From contig JAFUKH010000019.1 in assembly GCA_017467845.1 (NCBI GenBank), positions 1-53,409 of the forward strand: 53,409 nucleotides of DNA, in the 5' to 3' direction. Source of the stretch: Lachnospiraceae bacterium. Lineage in GTDB: Bacteria; Bacillota; Clostridia; Lachnospirales; Lachnospiraceae. The notes under the pieces were generated by a model that was given only the letters and a program-made list of their open reading frames with translations, was not told where the DNA came from and made no database searches. Below, in pieces: positions 27,865 through 37,250 of the stretch. Position 1 is the stretch's first letter; each line of letters starts with the position of its first letter. The position numbers and the translations under genes are program-made.

Positions 27865-29916
27865 TTAGATGGAACGAAAGTCAACCTTGTACACATTACT
27901 ACATGTCATGGCTTTAATAAGCGTTTCTTCTTCTGTGGATGTATAGTAGCCAGTATATAGTCTGCCTACTGCTTCTGACACCTCTTTCAGGATGTCTGCA
28001 TCATTATAAATATCCCCAATTCTGAAGGCAAAATCACCGCTTTGACGGATTCCAAACAGGTCTCCCGGACCTCTAAGCTTCATGTCCTCAGAAGCAATAA
28101 AAAATCCATCATTTGATTTATTAAGGATGTCCAAACGCTTCATAGTATCCGGATTGTCCTGAGTATTTATAAAAATACAATAGCTCTGATGCTCTCCTCG
28201 CCCTACACGGCCACGAAGCTGATGAAGCTGGGCAAGACCGAACCGTTCTGCATTTTCCACCATCATTACGGTAGCATTGGGAACGTTGATACCAACCTCA
28301 ATAACTGTGGTAGACACCAGCACATCAATGTTTTTCTTAGAAAATTCATCCATGATTCGATTCTTCTCTGCAGGCTTCATTTTCCCGTGAAGATAAGCTA
28401 CCTGTATATTGGGTGGCAGATTATTTCGAAGTTTCTCCGTATATTCTACAACGTTTTCCAGCTCCTCCATTTCTCCCTCTTCTACCATGGGACAGATAAC
28501 ATATGCCTGTCTACCCTTTTCCACTTCCTTGGCAATAAAATCATAAGCCTTTGGGCGGAAGGAAGTATTTACCACACAGTTCTTAATAGGTAATCGATTG
28601 GCAGGAAGTTCATCAATAATGGATATTTGTAAATCTCCATACATAATAATTGCCAAGGTCCTGGGAATGGGTGTTGCACTCATTACAAGAACATGAGGAT
28701 TGTGGCCTTTCTCCGCTAGTGTCTCTCTCTGGCGTACACCAAATCGGTGCTGCTCATCCGTAACAACAAGCGCAAGATTCTTAAAAATAACCTTTTCCTG
28801 AATCACCGCATGGGTTCCGATAACTAAATTGGCTTCCCCGGAAGCAATCTTCTCATAGGCTGCTTTCTTCTGGGTGGCAGTCATACTTCCCACCAAAAGC
28901 ACCGGTTTTAGGGCAATGTGATACTTATCTATGTATTCCATAACCCCTTCATAATGCTGTGTTGCCAATACTTCCGTAGGTGCCATCAGTGCACCCTGAA
29001 AGCCGTTGGCAGCACACATCAAAAGGGCAAGTACCGCAATAATCGTCTTACCGCTTCCCACATCACCCTGTACAAGGCGGTTCATGGAATAGGGTGAATT
29101 TAAATCATTCTGAATCTCCACCCATACCTTCTTCTGGGCTTTGGTCAATTCATAAGGAAGCTGCTCTAAAAAGCGTCTGGTATCCGCAGTCTCTATCATG
29201 GGATACTCATTGGGTAACTGCTCTACCTGCTCCTTATTCTCTCGAAGATAAAATAAGAAAGAGAAAAACTCATCAAATACAAACCGTCGCCTTGCTTTCA
29301 CCAATTCCTCAAAACTGATTGGAAAATGCATCTGGTGCATGGCCTCTTTATAGGATATCAGCTGATGCTCTTTACAAAACCGTTCCGGATATACCTCCTT
29401 TTCAAAGGGGAAATAGGTAAGTGCCTGCTTCATCGCTTTGGAAATGGTGTTATTATTCAGCCCCTTAGTCAGTGGATATCTGGGCTGAATAAACTTCAAA
29501 AGTCCGTTATAATCCTCAACAGAGTAATACTTGGGTTGCTCCATTACCTTTACCGCACCTTTTCCCTGTACCATTCCACGGAACACATAGGTAGCACCAC
29601 TTTTCAGCACATTTTTTAGATAGGGCTGATTAAAGAAGGTTAAGGTCATGGCACCGGAGGCATCTTTGATTATCACATTCACAATGGTTAGATTTCGTAC
29701 CTTCTTGATACTGACGGTGCCGGATATCTTAGCACAGACACTGTGCATCTGTCCCACGTAAGCTTCTGCAATGGATACCGGTCTCTTAAAAGTCTCATAA
29801 TCCCTGGGAAAATGATGTAGGAGCTGCTCCACAGTTTCAATATGAAGTTTCTGAAATAACTTTGCGGTTTTATCTCCCACGCCCTTTAGCTGGGTAATCG
29901 GTGATGCATCAACCAT
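27865..29916 (-). CDS. recG: ATP-dependent DNA helicase RecG
   Basis: A 683-aa branch-migrating helicase that rescues stalled forks and processes Holliday junctions. The N-terminal wedge/OB domain begins ITQLKGVGDKTAKLF. Helicase motifs are Walker A GDVGSGKT, motif II DEQHRFG, motif III MSATPIPRT and motif VI QLRGRVGRG. Length is standard. AAGGAGGG precedes the ATG. It lies 60 bp after fakA across a weak terminator, the typical fakA-recG neighbourhood. Confidence 0.96.
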   Translation of the reverse strand: MVDASPITQLKGVGDKTAKLFQKLHIETVEQLLHHFPRDYETFKRPVSIAEAYVGQMHSVCAKISGTVSIKKVRNLTIVNVIIKDASGAMTLTFFNQPYLKNVLKSGATYVFRGMVQGKGAVKVMEQPKYYSVEDYNGLLKFIQPRYPLTKGLNNNTISKAMKQALTYFPFEKEVYPERFCKEHQLISYKEAMHQMHFPISFEELVKARRRFVFDEFFSFLFYLRENKEQVEQLPNEYPMIETADTRRFLEQLPYELTKAQKKVWVEIQNDLNSPYSMNRLVQGDVGSGKTIIAVLALLMCAANGFQGALMAPTEVLATQHYEGVMEYIDKYHIALKPVLLVGSMTATQKKAAYEKIASGEANLVIGTHAVIQEKVIFKNLALVVTDEQHRFGVRQRETLAEKGHNPHVLVMSATPIPRTLAIIMYGDLQISIIDELPANRLPIKNCVVNTSFRPKAYDFIAKEVEKGRQAYVICPMVEEGEMEELENVVEYTEKLRNNLPPNIQVAYLHGKMKPAEKNRIMDEFSKKNIDVLVSTTVIEVGINVPNATVMMVENAERFGLAQLHQLRGRVGRGEHQSYCIFINTQDNPDTMKRLDILNKSNDGFFIASEDMKLRGPGDLFGIRQSGDFAFRIGDIYNDADILKEVSEAVGRLYTGYYTSTEEETLIKAMTCSNVYKVDFRSI

Positions 29917-29935
29917 AATGCGCCCTCCTTAATTC

Positions 29936-29968
29936 ATAAAAAGCCCAGCCCTATAAGGACTGAGCTTT
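29936..29968 (-). terminator. terminator-like hairpin between fakA and recG
   Basis: The stem 29942-29951 / 29957-29966 pairs with two G-U wobbles on the minus strand and is followed by TTTTTATG. Readthrough into recG is possible, as recG has no clear promoter of its own here. Confidence 0.65.
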
Positions 29969-29976
29969 AATAATTA

Positions 29977-31668
29977 TTATTCCACTGAAACTACATAGTA
30001 ATAAATCGGTTGACCGCCATACTGAAGCTCTACATCACAATTCGGATGTGCTGCTTCCACCTTCTCACGAAGAGCTTCTGCATCATCTTCCTCTACGTCA
30101 CAACCATAGTAAATACTAATCAGCTCGCTGTCTTCATCACACATAGCGTCTACCATGCCAAGTGTAATAGCTTCCATATCCTTACCAACGGTTAAAATAC
30201 CTGCATCGCCGATACCCATGTAGTCACCCATCTTGATCTCTTTATCATCAATCATGGTATCTCTTACTGCATAAGTTACCTGACCGGTCTTAACATTACC
30301 AATCTCTGCAATCATTGCCTCTTCGTTCTCGTCTACAGATAAGTCCGGAACATAGTTAATTACAGCGGTGATTCCCTGAGGAATGGTCTTGGTAGGAATC
30401 ACAAGCAAATTCTTATCCGTCATCAGCTCAGCTGCTTGATTTGCAGCTAAAATAATGTTCTTATTATTGGGAAGAATGAAGATGGTCTCTGCATTTACCT
30501 TATCAACTGCATCTAAAATATCTGCAGTACTTGGATTCATGGTCTGACCGCCTTCGATAATATAATCCACGCCTAAGCTTTTGAAAATTTCATTGACACC
30601 TTCGCCTACGGAAACAGCAAGAAACCCTACTTCCTTTGCAGGCTCATCCTGCACAGGAGCTGATGAAGCCTCCACCTGTGCTGTTTCCTTCTCAGCCATC
30701 TTAAAAAGCTTCTCTTCATGCTCAAGTCGCATGTTATCAATCTTCATATTAGAAAGACCACCATAGGTAAGTGCTCTCTGAATTGCCAGTCCCGGATCAT
30801 TGGTATGAACATGTACCTTAACTACATCTTCATCTGCAACACATACGATGGAATCACCGATGGACTCAAGGAACGCTTTAAAGTCCTTCTCCATCTTTGC
30901 AGTAAAGGTCTTATTTAACATAATAATAAACTCGGTACAATAGCCGAACTTAATATCCATCTCTGCCTGCACGCCATAGCTGGAAGACATCTGGCCTGCT
31001 CCTGCCTGGGTGTTCTTAACTTCGGAAATTGTATAATCAATCTCCTTACCCATTAAAGCATCATATGCACCGTTTAATACTTCTACAAGCCCCTGACCGC
31101 CGGAGTCAACAACACCTGCTTGCTTTAATACAGGAAGCATTTCCGGAGTCAAACTAAGAACATACTTAGCGTGCTCAATTACCTGACCAACAAAGCTTTC
31201 TAATTCCATATTTTCATCTGCTGCAAGCTCTTTTGCCTTTTCAGCAGCTCCCTTTGCAACAGTTAAGATCGTACCTTCCTTTGGCTTCATAACTGCTTTA
31301 TATGCAGTCTCTACTGCTCTTTCACAAGCCTCCGCAAGGATCACCACGGTAATGGTATCTTCCTCTGCAATACGCTTGGTAAAGCCACGGAACAACTGTG
31401 ATAAGATTACACCGGAGTTACCTCGCGCTCCTCGCAGGGAACCACCGGAAATAGCTTTACAAATCTCCTTCATGGAACCATTCTCCATTGCAGCGGCAAC
31501 TTCCTTAGCAGCGGACATAATCGTCATGGTCATATTGGTACCGGTGTCACCATCAGGAACAGGGAATACGTTTAACTCGTTAATCCACTCTTTTTTACTT
31601 TCCAGGTTTTTCGCACCCGCTAAGAACATTTTTGCCAAAAGCTTAGCGTCTATTGAATTTATAGCCAC
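29977..31668 (-). CDS. fakA: fatty acid kinase catalytic subunit FakA (YloV, DAK2 domain)
   Basis: A 563-aa cytosolic kinase. The N-terminal DhaL/DAK2 domain binds ATP and magnesium through VPDGDTGTN (residues about 37-45) and SGGSLRGARGNSGVI. A middle domain and a C-terminal DegV-related domain complete the standard FakA layout. It phosphorylates fatty acids held by FakB proteins. The start is a GTG at 31668 behind AGGAGG. It follows asp23 by 11 bp, the conserved yloU-yloV pair. Confidence 0.92.
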   Translation of the reverse strand: MAINSIDAKLLAKMFLAGAKNLESKKEWINELNVFPVPDGDTGTNMTMTIMSAAKEVAAAMENGSMKEICKAISGGSLRGARGNSGVILSQLFRGFTKRIAEEDTITVVILAEACERAVETAYKAVMKPKEGTILTVAKGAAEKAKELAADENMELESFVGQVIEHAKYVLSLTPEMLPVLKQAGVVDSGGQGLVEVLNGAYDALMGKEIDYTISEVKNTQAGAGQMSSSYGVQAEMDIKFGYCTEFIIMLNKTFTAKMEKDFKAFLESIGDSIVCVADEDVVKVHVHTNDPGLAIQRALTYGGLSNMKIDNMRLEHEEKLFKMAEKETAQVEASSAPVQDEPAKEVGFLAVSVGEGVNEIFKSLGVDYIIEGGQTMNPSTADILDAVDKVNAETIFILPNNKNIILAANQAAELMTDKNLLVIPTKTIPQGITAVINYVPDLSVDENEEAMIAEIGNVKTGQVTYAVRDTMIDDKEIKMGDYMGIGDAGILTVGKDMEAITLGMVDAMCDEDSELISIYYGCDVEEDDAEALREKVEAAHPNCDVELQYGGQPIYYYVVSVE

Positions 31669-31679
31669 GATATATCCTC

Positions 31680-32039
31680 CTAATCAATCACTCTAACACC
31701 TTCAACGAAGATGTTGATTTTCTCAACCTTAACTCCCATGAACTCTTCTACTTTGTACTTCACATTGCTGGTCAAATTCTCTGCAACAGCATTGATGCTG
31801 ACACCATATGCAACAATTACATGGAAATCCAAAACTAACTTGTTATTCTCTACAGAAACATTAATTCCACGAGTAATATTGTCCTTCTTCAGTAGACGCA
31901 CCAAGCCGTCTTTTACACTGACACCGGCCATACCAACAATACCAAAGCACTCCACGGCTACGGTTCCGGCATACTGTGCAATTACTTCGTTATTAATAGT
32001 GATACTTCCAAGGTGGGTATTTAATGAAGAACCTTTCAT
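31680..32039 (-). CDS. Asp23/Gls24-family envelope stress protein (YloU)
   Basis: A 119-aa protein of the Asp23 family, which lies under the membrane and responds to envelope stress in Firmicutes. The family pattern is clear: LGSITINNEVIAQYAG, then GIVGMAG, and the C-terminal VKVEKINIFVEGVRV. No membrane segment. First gene of asp23-fakA-recG-degV with its own promoter. AGGAGG precedes the ATG. Confidence 0.92.
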   Translation of the reverse strand: MKGSSLNTHLGSITINNEVIAQYAGTVAVECFGIVGMAGVSVKDGLVRLLKKDNITRGINVSVENNKLVLDFHVIVAYGVSINAVAENLTSNVKYKVEEFMGVKVEKINIFVEGVRVID

Positions 32040-32086
32040 ACGAAACCTCCTAAAAATGCTCGCAATTCACAAGCGTACTATATGTG

Positions 32087-32115
32087 ATTATAACCTTTAT
32101 TCTTTACCGTTTCAA
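32087..32115 (-). promoter_or_regulatory. promoter of asp23-fakA
   Basis: On the minus strand, -35 TTGAAA (32110-32115) and -10 TATAAT (32087-32092) are spaced 17 bp. It lies just past the terminator of the upstream dlt-like operon. Confidence 0.8.
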
Positions 32116-32125
32116 GTCTAATTAT

Positions 32126-32174
32126 TAAAAATAAGGGCCCCACAATACATTTTTCAGTATTGTAGAACCCTTAT
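32126..32174 (-). terminator. long terminator after the dlt-like operon
   Basis: An 18-bp stem (arms about 32131-32148 and 32157-32174) has only G-U wobbles in its middle on the minus strand. It is followed by a T-rich run (TTTTTAAT). It lies 13 bp after the lipoprotein stop. Confidence 0.85.
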
Positions 32175-32186
32175 ATATTAACTGAA

Positions 32187-32759
32187 TTAATCCATTTTTG
32201 CAGCGTAGGTTATATTTGTTACACAGTCATCCTCAAAAAAGAAGGTTAACTGGCACTCCCCCTTATCATAAACCAATGCTACATCTGTCTCTGATGTGGC
32301 TGCACCATAGGTAGCAACAACATCCTCCTTAGAAGAACCAATATAGATTCCTTCTGCGGTAGTAATTGTATCATCCTTCAACTCAATGGTCAACACATAA
32401 TCTTTATCATTTTCCGGATATGTATTGATTACAACACTTCCATAAGTGTACACCTTATCCATTCCCTGAAAAGCACAGGATTCGGACTCGAAATACTTAT
32501 CAGGCTCGCCCCATGCTTCCACGATAGGTGCCATTTCGCCGTTTACTGCCACGTCTACTCCTCCCTGAGAATACACATAGCCCGGTTCTGCGACCTGCTC
32601 TTCTACTGACTGCTGAGAGCTTTCCTGAGCAGAAGCTTCTTCTGATACTGCCGGAGCAGTTTCACTGTTTGCTGCAGGAGCTTCCGATGAACCACAGCCT
32701 GTAAAAAGGCTTACTACAAGCATACTACTTACTAAAATACTGACGAATCTTTTTTTCAT
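32187..32759 (-). CDS. lipoprotein of unknown function in the dlt-like operon
   Basis: A 190-aa secreted lipoprotein. The signal peptide ends in the lipobox LFTGC, with Cys22 as the lipidation site. A Ser/Ala/Glu-rich linker (about 25-60) leads to a C-terminal domain of about 120 residues with alternating strands (VNGEMAPIVEAWGEP, then EGIYIGSSKEDVVATYG). These repeats resemble small BamE/PepSY-like folds, but I cannot assign a family. As the last gene of the operon it may act outside the membrane with the SGNH protein. Confidence 0.8.
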   Translation of the reverse strand: MKKRFVSILVSSMLVVSLFTGCGSSEAPAANSETAPAVSEEASAQESSQQSVEEQVAEPGYVYSQGGVDVAVNGEMAPIVEAWGEPDKYFESESCAFQGMDKVYTYGSVVINTYPENDKDYVLTIELKDDTITTAEGIYIGSSKEDVVATYGAATSETDVALVYDKGECQLTFFFEDDCVTNITYAAKMD

Positions 32760-32782
32760 AACTTACTCCTTTTTGTGAAGCA

Positions 32783-33859
32783 TTAATTCCGGATGGCATT
32801 GGCTCCAAAACTTACCAGCTCACCATACTGCTCCAGCTCACTATATTGCTGCTCTTTCATGGCATTGTAGAAATCTACCTTTTCCTGCCAGATTGTAGCA
32901 TACTCCTCGTTTTCACGATAATCGATCAAATCATAATTCTCCTTCAGATATGCACCGAAATAATCCGCCATCTTCTCCGCACCGGAGGTGTTCAGATGAA
33001 GACCTGCATCATAGGTATCCACGGACATATCCAAACCGATTTCTTCCTGAAGAGGAATATAGTTAATATACTCCACATCATTATTTTTTGCAAATTCAAC
33101 TACCTGGGCATCCCACTCATCATACCAGTGAGGGTATTCCGTTGGAGCCTTTATCAAAATAAGCTCTATTCCCTTTTCTTTACATAAATCCACCATTTTC
33201 TGCATATACCCCATAGCATTCTCGCCTAAGGTATAATCTGCTAATGGTCTTGGGTCCGGGAACTCACTTTGGGGTTTAGAATCCACACGCATATAATAAC
33301 CATTGTGGGTCACAAGATCCTTACTGAAAAAATGCTCAAAATCATCACTTGTCAGCTCAGACCAGCGGGAATGATAACGAAGAAGCGGGAATACATAATC
33401 AATAAAATTCTCCTCCTCAGTCATGGATGCCTTAATATTATTTATCTTAGACACAGACCAATTCATTCCGTCAATGGACATACGGTTATATGCCTCATTC
33501 TGAGGCGTATTGTACTTGAGGGCAAGTACGTTAAATACCACTACTTTGGGTGTTTCGTACTTCAGGGCATCCTCCAAAAGATAATAGGATTGCCAGGTCA
33601 GCTGCTGAGCACTACCACGGATAAAGCTGGTAATACCATACTTTTCCCAAAGTGTTATGGTTGAAAAATTCTCATAAACTTCACAGTCTCCAATGAAAAG
33701 CACTTCGTGAGCGGACTTGTCTTTATAATACTCCTCCACCATAGAACCTTCCACAATACCGGTCTGGTATTTCGGAACAAGAAGTCTTTGTAATAAATAC
33801 AGACTACCCAGAGTTAAAATAATCACCAGGAAGGCTGCTACGAATCTTTTACTCTTCAT
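32783..33859 (-). CDS. SGNH-like extracytoplasmic protein in the DltD position, Cys at the nucleophile site
   Basis: A 358-aa protein with an N-terminal membrane anchor (about residues 6-24) and an outside SGNH/GDSL-type domain. Block I reads VLFIGDCEVYENF, aligning with the GSSE motif of DltD-like proteins but with Cys59 where the nucleophilic Ser is expected. A candidate acid/base pair is Asp284 and His288 in YDAGLHLN. DltD-type proteins help transfer acyl groups to cell-surface polymers with an MBOAT partner, encoded 11 bp upstream. The Cys could form a thioester intermediate or mark loss of activity. Strong AGGAGG site. Confidence 0.75.
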   Translation of the reverse strand: MKSKRFVAAFLVIILTLGSLYLLQRLLVPKYQTGIVEGSMVEEYYKDKSAHEVLFIGDCEVYENFSTITLWEKYGITSFIRGSAQQLTWQSYYLLEDALKYETPKVVVFNVLALKYNTPQNEAYNRMSIDGMNWSVSKINNIKASMTEEENFIDYVFPLLRYHSRWSELTSDDFEHFFSKDLVTHNGYYMRVDSKPQSEFPDPRPLADYTLGENAMGYMQKMVDLCKEKGIELILIKAPTEYPHWYDEWDAQVVEFAKNNDVEYINYIPLQEEIGLDMSVDTYDAGLHLNTSGAEKMADYFGAYLKENYDLIDYRENEEYATIWQEKVDFYNAMKEQQYSELEQYGELVSFGANAIRN

Positions 33860-33870
33860 ATATCATCCTC

Positions 33871-35457
33871 CTAGAACTGATTATAAATAAACTGTGATGA
33901 ATCATACCCTACACCATAAGCGCCAAATACGATGGTTACAAGGAACATCAAAGCCATCACAGTATAAAATACAAATGCCGGCTTTGCATATAATACTTCA
34001 CGGACACTGTAGGCCTTCACCTTCATAATACTTACGGAAAGTACAATGATAAGACCGATAGCCAGCACCATATAGTCCGCTCCTGTAAGTCCAATCTGCA
34101 TCAGAGAACCGTCTGTAAAGATTCCCGGATTACACTTTGTAAACATGGAACCCACCATCTTAAAGGTAAGGGGCACATCCCGGTAGCAGTCAAACATTCT
34201 GATGGCACTCATAAGCAAAATGGTACGAATAATTTGGAAGCCTTCATAAAGAGGCTTTCCCTTTACCTTAAAGCGATTATGGAACTTAGCATATAAGGGC
34301 TCTAATTCCTGGGAAATCATAATTACCACAAAGTTCATAAGTCCCCAGACAATGAAATTCCAAGCCGCACCATGCCAGATACCGGTAGTCAGCCATACTA
34401 CAAAGCTGGATAAATACACAGGTACTCTCTTACCAATCACTTCTCCCAGATGATTTCTTGACCACTTGGAAATCTTAAGCATAGGACCGCATACGGAAAT
34501 GGGATAGAAAATATAGTCCGTAAACCAGGTACCCATTGTGATGTGCCAGCGATTCCAATATTCCTTAATATTCTTAGAAAAATAGGGAAGATGGAAGTTC
34601 TCTGCCAACCTAATTCCCATCATTTCTGCAATACCGATGGTGATATCAATACCTCCGGTAAAGTCACAATAAAGCTCAAATGCATAGAAAAGCATTGCTA
34701 CAAATACATAAGTTCCCGTATAAGTATCTGTCTGCTGCACCAGAGTGGTTACTGCCGTAAGCATACGGTCAGCAATAACAACCTTCTTAAAGTATCCCCA
34801 AAGAACTCTGTAAAGTCCAAAGGAAACCGTCTTTTCATCAAATTTATGCTCTGCAAAAAGTGTGGGTGCCAAATCACCATATCTACTGATAGGCCCCTGC
34901 ACCAGCTGTGGGAAAAAGGAAACAAAAAGAGCCAGCTTAAAGGGATTTCGTTGTGCCTCCTGCTTTCCACGATACACATCAATAATATACCCCATAGTCT
35001 GGAAGGTATAGAATGAAATTCCCATTGGGACAATCATATCCACCAGCTGTAGCTTAGAGGTATCATTCAGAAAATTGTTGATATTATTAATTACAAAGTT
35101 GGTATACTTTGTTACAGATAAAATACCGATATTCAGAAAAAGACATACTAAAAGCCACTTCCATTTCTTCGCCTTCACCTGCGCCTTGTACGCCTTCTTC
35201 TCTTCCTTGGACATCTGCGCTTTATGTGCGGTCATATATTCCTTGGAAGCATTATTAATATTTTCCATTACAATGCTGATTCCATAGGTAGACAGTGTTG
35301 TCACCAATATAAATAAAAGATATCTGGGGTCAGCAATAAAATAGAAAATATAGCTAAAAATCAGTAACAGTGGCCACTGCATCTTCTTGGGAATAAGATA
35401 ATAGGACACCACTACCAGGATTAAAAATCCAATAAATTCAATTGATGTAAATAACAT
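33871..35457 (-). CDS. MBOAT-family O-acyltransferase (DltB-like)
   Basis: A 528-aa polytopic membrane protein, with about 11 or 12 hydrophobic segments, of the membrane-bound O-acyltransferase family. It would move an acyl or aminoacyl group from a carrier on the inside to an acceptor outside. The family's catalytic His is His362 in GIWHGAAWNF; the preceding WNRWHITMG motif (His305) is also conserved. A basic cytoplasmic loop lies at about 75-100. It sits between the carrier protein and the SGNH protein, mirroring dltC-dltB-dltD. The alginate-type (AlgI) family has the same fold, so the substrate must come from the neighbours. Confidence 0.9.
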   Translation of the reverse strand: MLFTSIEFIGFLILVVVSYYLIPKKMQWPLLLIFSYIFYFIADPRYLLFILVTTLSTYGISIVMENINNASKEYMTAHKAQMSKEEKKAYKAQVKAKKWKWLLVCLFLNIGILSVTKYTNFVINNINNFLNDTSKLQLVDMIVPMGISFYTFQTMGYIIDVYRGKQEAQRNPFKLALFVSFFPQLVQGPISRYGDLAPTLFAEHKFDEKTVSFGLYRVLWGYFKKVVIADRMLTAVTTLVQQTDTYTGTYVFVAMLFYAFELYCDFTGGIDITIGIAEMMGIRLAENFHLPYFSKNIKEYWNRWHITMGTWFTDYIFYPISVCGPMLKISKWSRNHLGEVIGKRVPVYLSSFVVWLTTGIWHGAAWNFIVWGLMNFVVIMISQELEPLYAKFHNRFKVKGKPLYEGFQIIRTILLMSAIRMFDCYRDVPLTFKMVGSMFTKCNPGIFTDGSLMQIGLTGADYMVLAIGLIIVLSVSIMKVKAYSVREVLYAKPAFVFYTVMALMFLVTIVFGAYGVGYDSSQFIYNQF

Positions 35458-35465
35458 ACTTTTTT

Positions 35466-35693
35466 CTACTCATCCCCTAAACGTTCAATTAACTCATATA
35501 AAGCCTGTGCAGAATTGAAGTTCTCAGGTACGATTTCCTCTGCTGGGATTACCACATCAAAATTCTCACTGATTTCAGAGATAATGGTAACAATATCAAA
35601 AGAATCTAAAATCTTGTCATCAATTAAAGTATCACAAGTTTCGTAATCCACCTCCGGGTGTAAGTCCTGTAAAATTTCTAATAATTCATCCAT
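35466..35693 (-). CDS. acyl/aminoacyl carrier protein (DltC-like)
   Basis: A 75-aa four-helix carrier protein. The phosphopantetheine attachment site is Ser31 in ILDSFDIV, the DltC-like wording rather than the DSL of fatty-acid ACPs. It is acidic, as expected. It lies 3 bp after the adenylation gene and 8 bp before the MBOAT gene, so it is the obvious acceptor of the amino acid activated by the adenylating enzyme. Confidence 0.88.
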   Translation of the reverse strand: MDELLEILQDLHPEVDYETCDTLIDDKILDSFDIVTIISEISENFDVVIPAEEIVPENFNSAQALYELIERLGDE

Positions 35694-35696
35694 GAT

Positions 35697-37229
35697 TTAA
35701 TTCTCCTTTGTTTTCTCTTCATAGTATTTCTTTAAATATACTCTGTCCAGCTTACCATTGGCGGTAAGAGGCATCTTTTCAAGCTTTTCTACTTTATTAG
35801 GAATCATGTATCTGGGAAGCTTGCCCTTAAGTACAACTACAAGATCCTTTACTTCCATCTCACCTACATAGAAAAGAATGATTTTCTCTTTTTCTTTATC
35901 ATAAATACAGCAGGATGTTGATACATCATCCAGCATATTTACATTCACTTCAATTTCACCCAGCTCAATCCGGTGACCCATATGCTTAATCTGATAATCC
36001 TTACGGGACACAAATACAAGTTCTCCCCGCTCATTTCGCTTTCCAAGGTCGCCTGTACGATAAATCAGCTCAGGATATCTGTCATTTAATGGATTTTGTA
36101 CAAATACCTCATTGGTCTTTTCAAAAGCATGATAATACCCAAGGGTCAGTGAAGTTCCTCGTACACAGATTTCCCCTACTTCACCATCCTTTGCCAACTG
36201 ATTTTGATCATTTAAAAGTAGAATCTCGGTGTTGTGAAAAGGTCTGCCGATAGGCATCACTTCATCTAATTCAAAATCTCTGTCTACCTTATAATAACAG
36301 CACATTCCGGTGGTCTCGGTAGGTCCGTAAAGATTGGTAAACTTTGCGTTTGGAAGTGCTTTTTTCCAGAGATGGAACTGCTTAATGGGGAATACTTCAC
36401 TACCAAACGCTACAGTATGTAAATACTCCGGAATCATCTTATCAAATACCTTAAAGGATGAAATCATAGTAAGGGCGGATACTACCCAGCATACCGTATT
36501 AATCCTGTGCTCGTTTAAAAATTCCACCAGCTTCATAGGGAACATAAACAAGCTTTTGGGTACGATATAAGTGGTTGCACCAAATTTCAAGGTAGGATAA
36601 AGCTCCTTTAAGCAGGCATCAAAATAAAGTGGTGCCTGATTAGCAAATCTGGTTTCCTCATTAAAACCCAAGACATCGGACAAATTCTCAATATAATCAA
36701 TAACAGAACGGTGACAGGCAACTACACCTTTCGGGATACCTGTAGAGCCTGAAGTAAATACAATATATATCGGGTCGGTATCCAGCTGCTTATCACGAAT
36801 ATTAGCAATAACAGCCTCATCAATCTCCGTCTTCGTAATATCATCATAAAGAACAATCTTAACATTACCCTTTGCGGCAAATTCCTTGGCAAGCTCTGCG
36901 GTGGAATCATCGCAAATCATTACTTTGGGCTGGAGATTGTCAAAAATCAGTTCAATACGGAACTTCGGCATCTCTTCATCAATGGGCACATAGTAATCAC
37001 CGCCATAGACACAGCCAAAGAATGTTGCAATAGCCTTCGGGTGTTTCTTCATAAATACTACAACCGGCTCATGATAGTAACCATTCTTATAAAGATAGGT
37101 GCCGATAGCTCTACTATCATGAAAAACTTCTCCAAAAGTAAGTCCTTCTGATTCATTGGCAAAAGCTATCTTATCCGGAAGACGTACCACTGTTTTCTCA
37201 AGGTATTCTAACACATTTGTCTGTTGCAT
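35697..37229 (-). CDS. DltA-like amino-acid adenylating enzyme with altered substrate pocket
   Basis: A 510-aa ANL-superfamily ligase that activates an amino acid with ATP and loads the downstream carrier. Motifs are the P-loop VFTSGSTGIPKG, YGPTETT, RTGDLG, and the C-terminal catalytic Lys493 in LTANGKLDR. Aligned by eye with DltA and NRPS A-domains, the pocket residues are Asp204 (amino group), Ala205, Lys208, Trp248, Ala274, Gly276, Leu300, Gly308 and Met309. DltA has Cys where Gly276 lies (FCGEV against FGSEV) and Met where Lys208 lies. The first three match the Asp-Ala-Lys start of a known glutamate code. I infer a substrate other than D-Ala, perhaps acidic. Confidence 0.85.
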   Translation of the reverse strand: MQQTNVLEYLEKTVVRLPDKIAFANESEGLTFGEVFHDSRAIGTYLYKNGYYHEPVVVFMKKHPKAIATFFGCVYGGDYYVPIDEEMPKFRIELIFDNLQPKVMICDDSTAELAKEFAAKGNVKIVLYDDITKTEIDEAVIANIRDKQLDTDPIYIVFTSGSTGIPKGVVACHRSVIDYIENLSDVLGFNEETRFANQAPLYFDACLKELYPTLKFGATTYIVPKSLFMFPMKLVEFLNEHRINTVCWVVSALTMISSFKVFDKMIPEYLHTVAFGSEVFPIKQFHLWKKALPNAKFTNLYGPTETTGMCCYYKVDRDFELDEVMPIGRPFHNTEILLLNDQNQLAKDGEVGEICVRGTSLTLGYYHAFEKTNEVFVQNPLNDRYPELIYRTGDLGKRNERGELVFVSRKDYQIKHMGHRIELGEIEVNVNMLDDVSTSCCIYDKEKEKIILFYVGEMEVKDLVVVLKGKLPRYMIPNKVEKLEKMPLTANGKLDRVYLKKYYEEKTKEN

Positions 37230-37250
37230 ATATCAATTCTCCTCGCTAAT

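Noticed and set aside
35697-37229. Plain D-alanine ligase DltA
   Set aside because: Kept only as a homologue: pocket residues differ and the neighbour is an Asp/Glu-type, not alanine, racemase. D-Ala cannot be excluded without assay.
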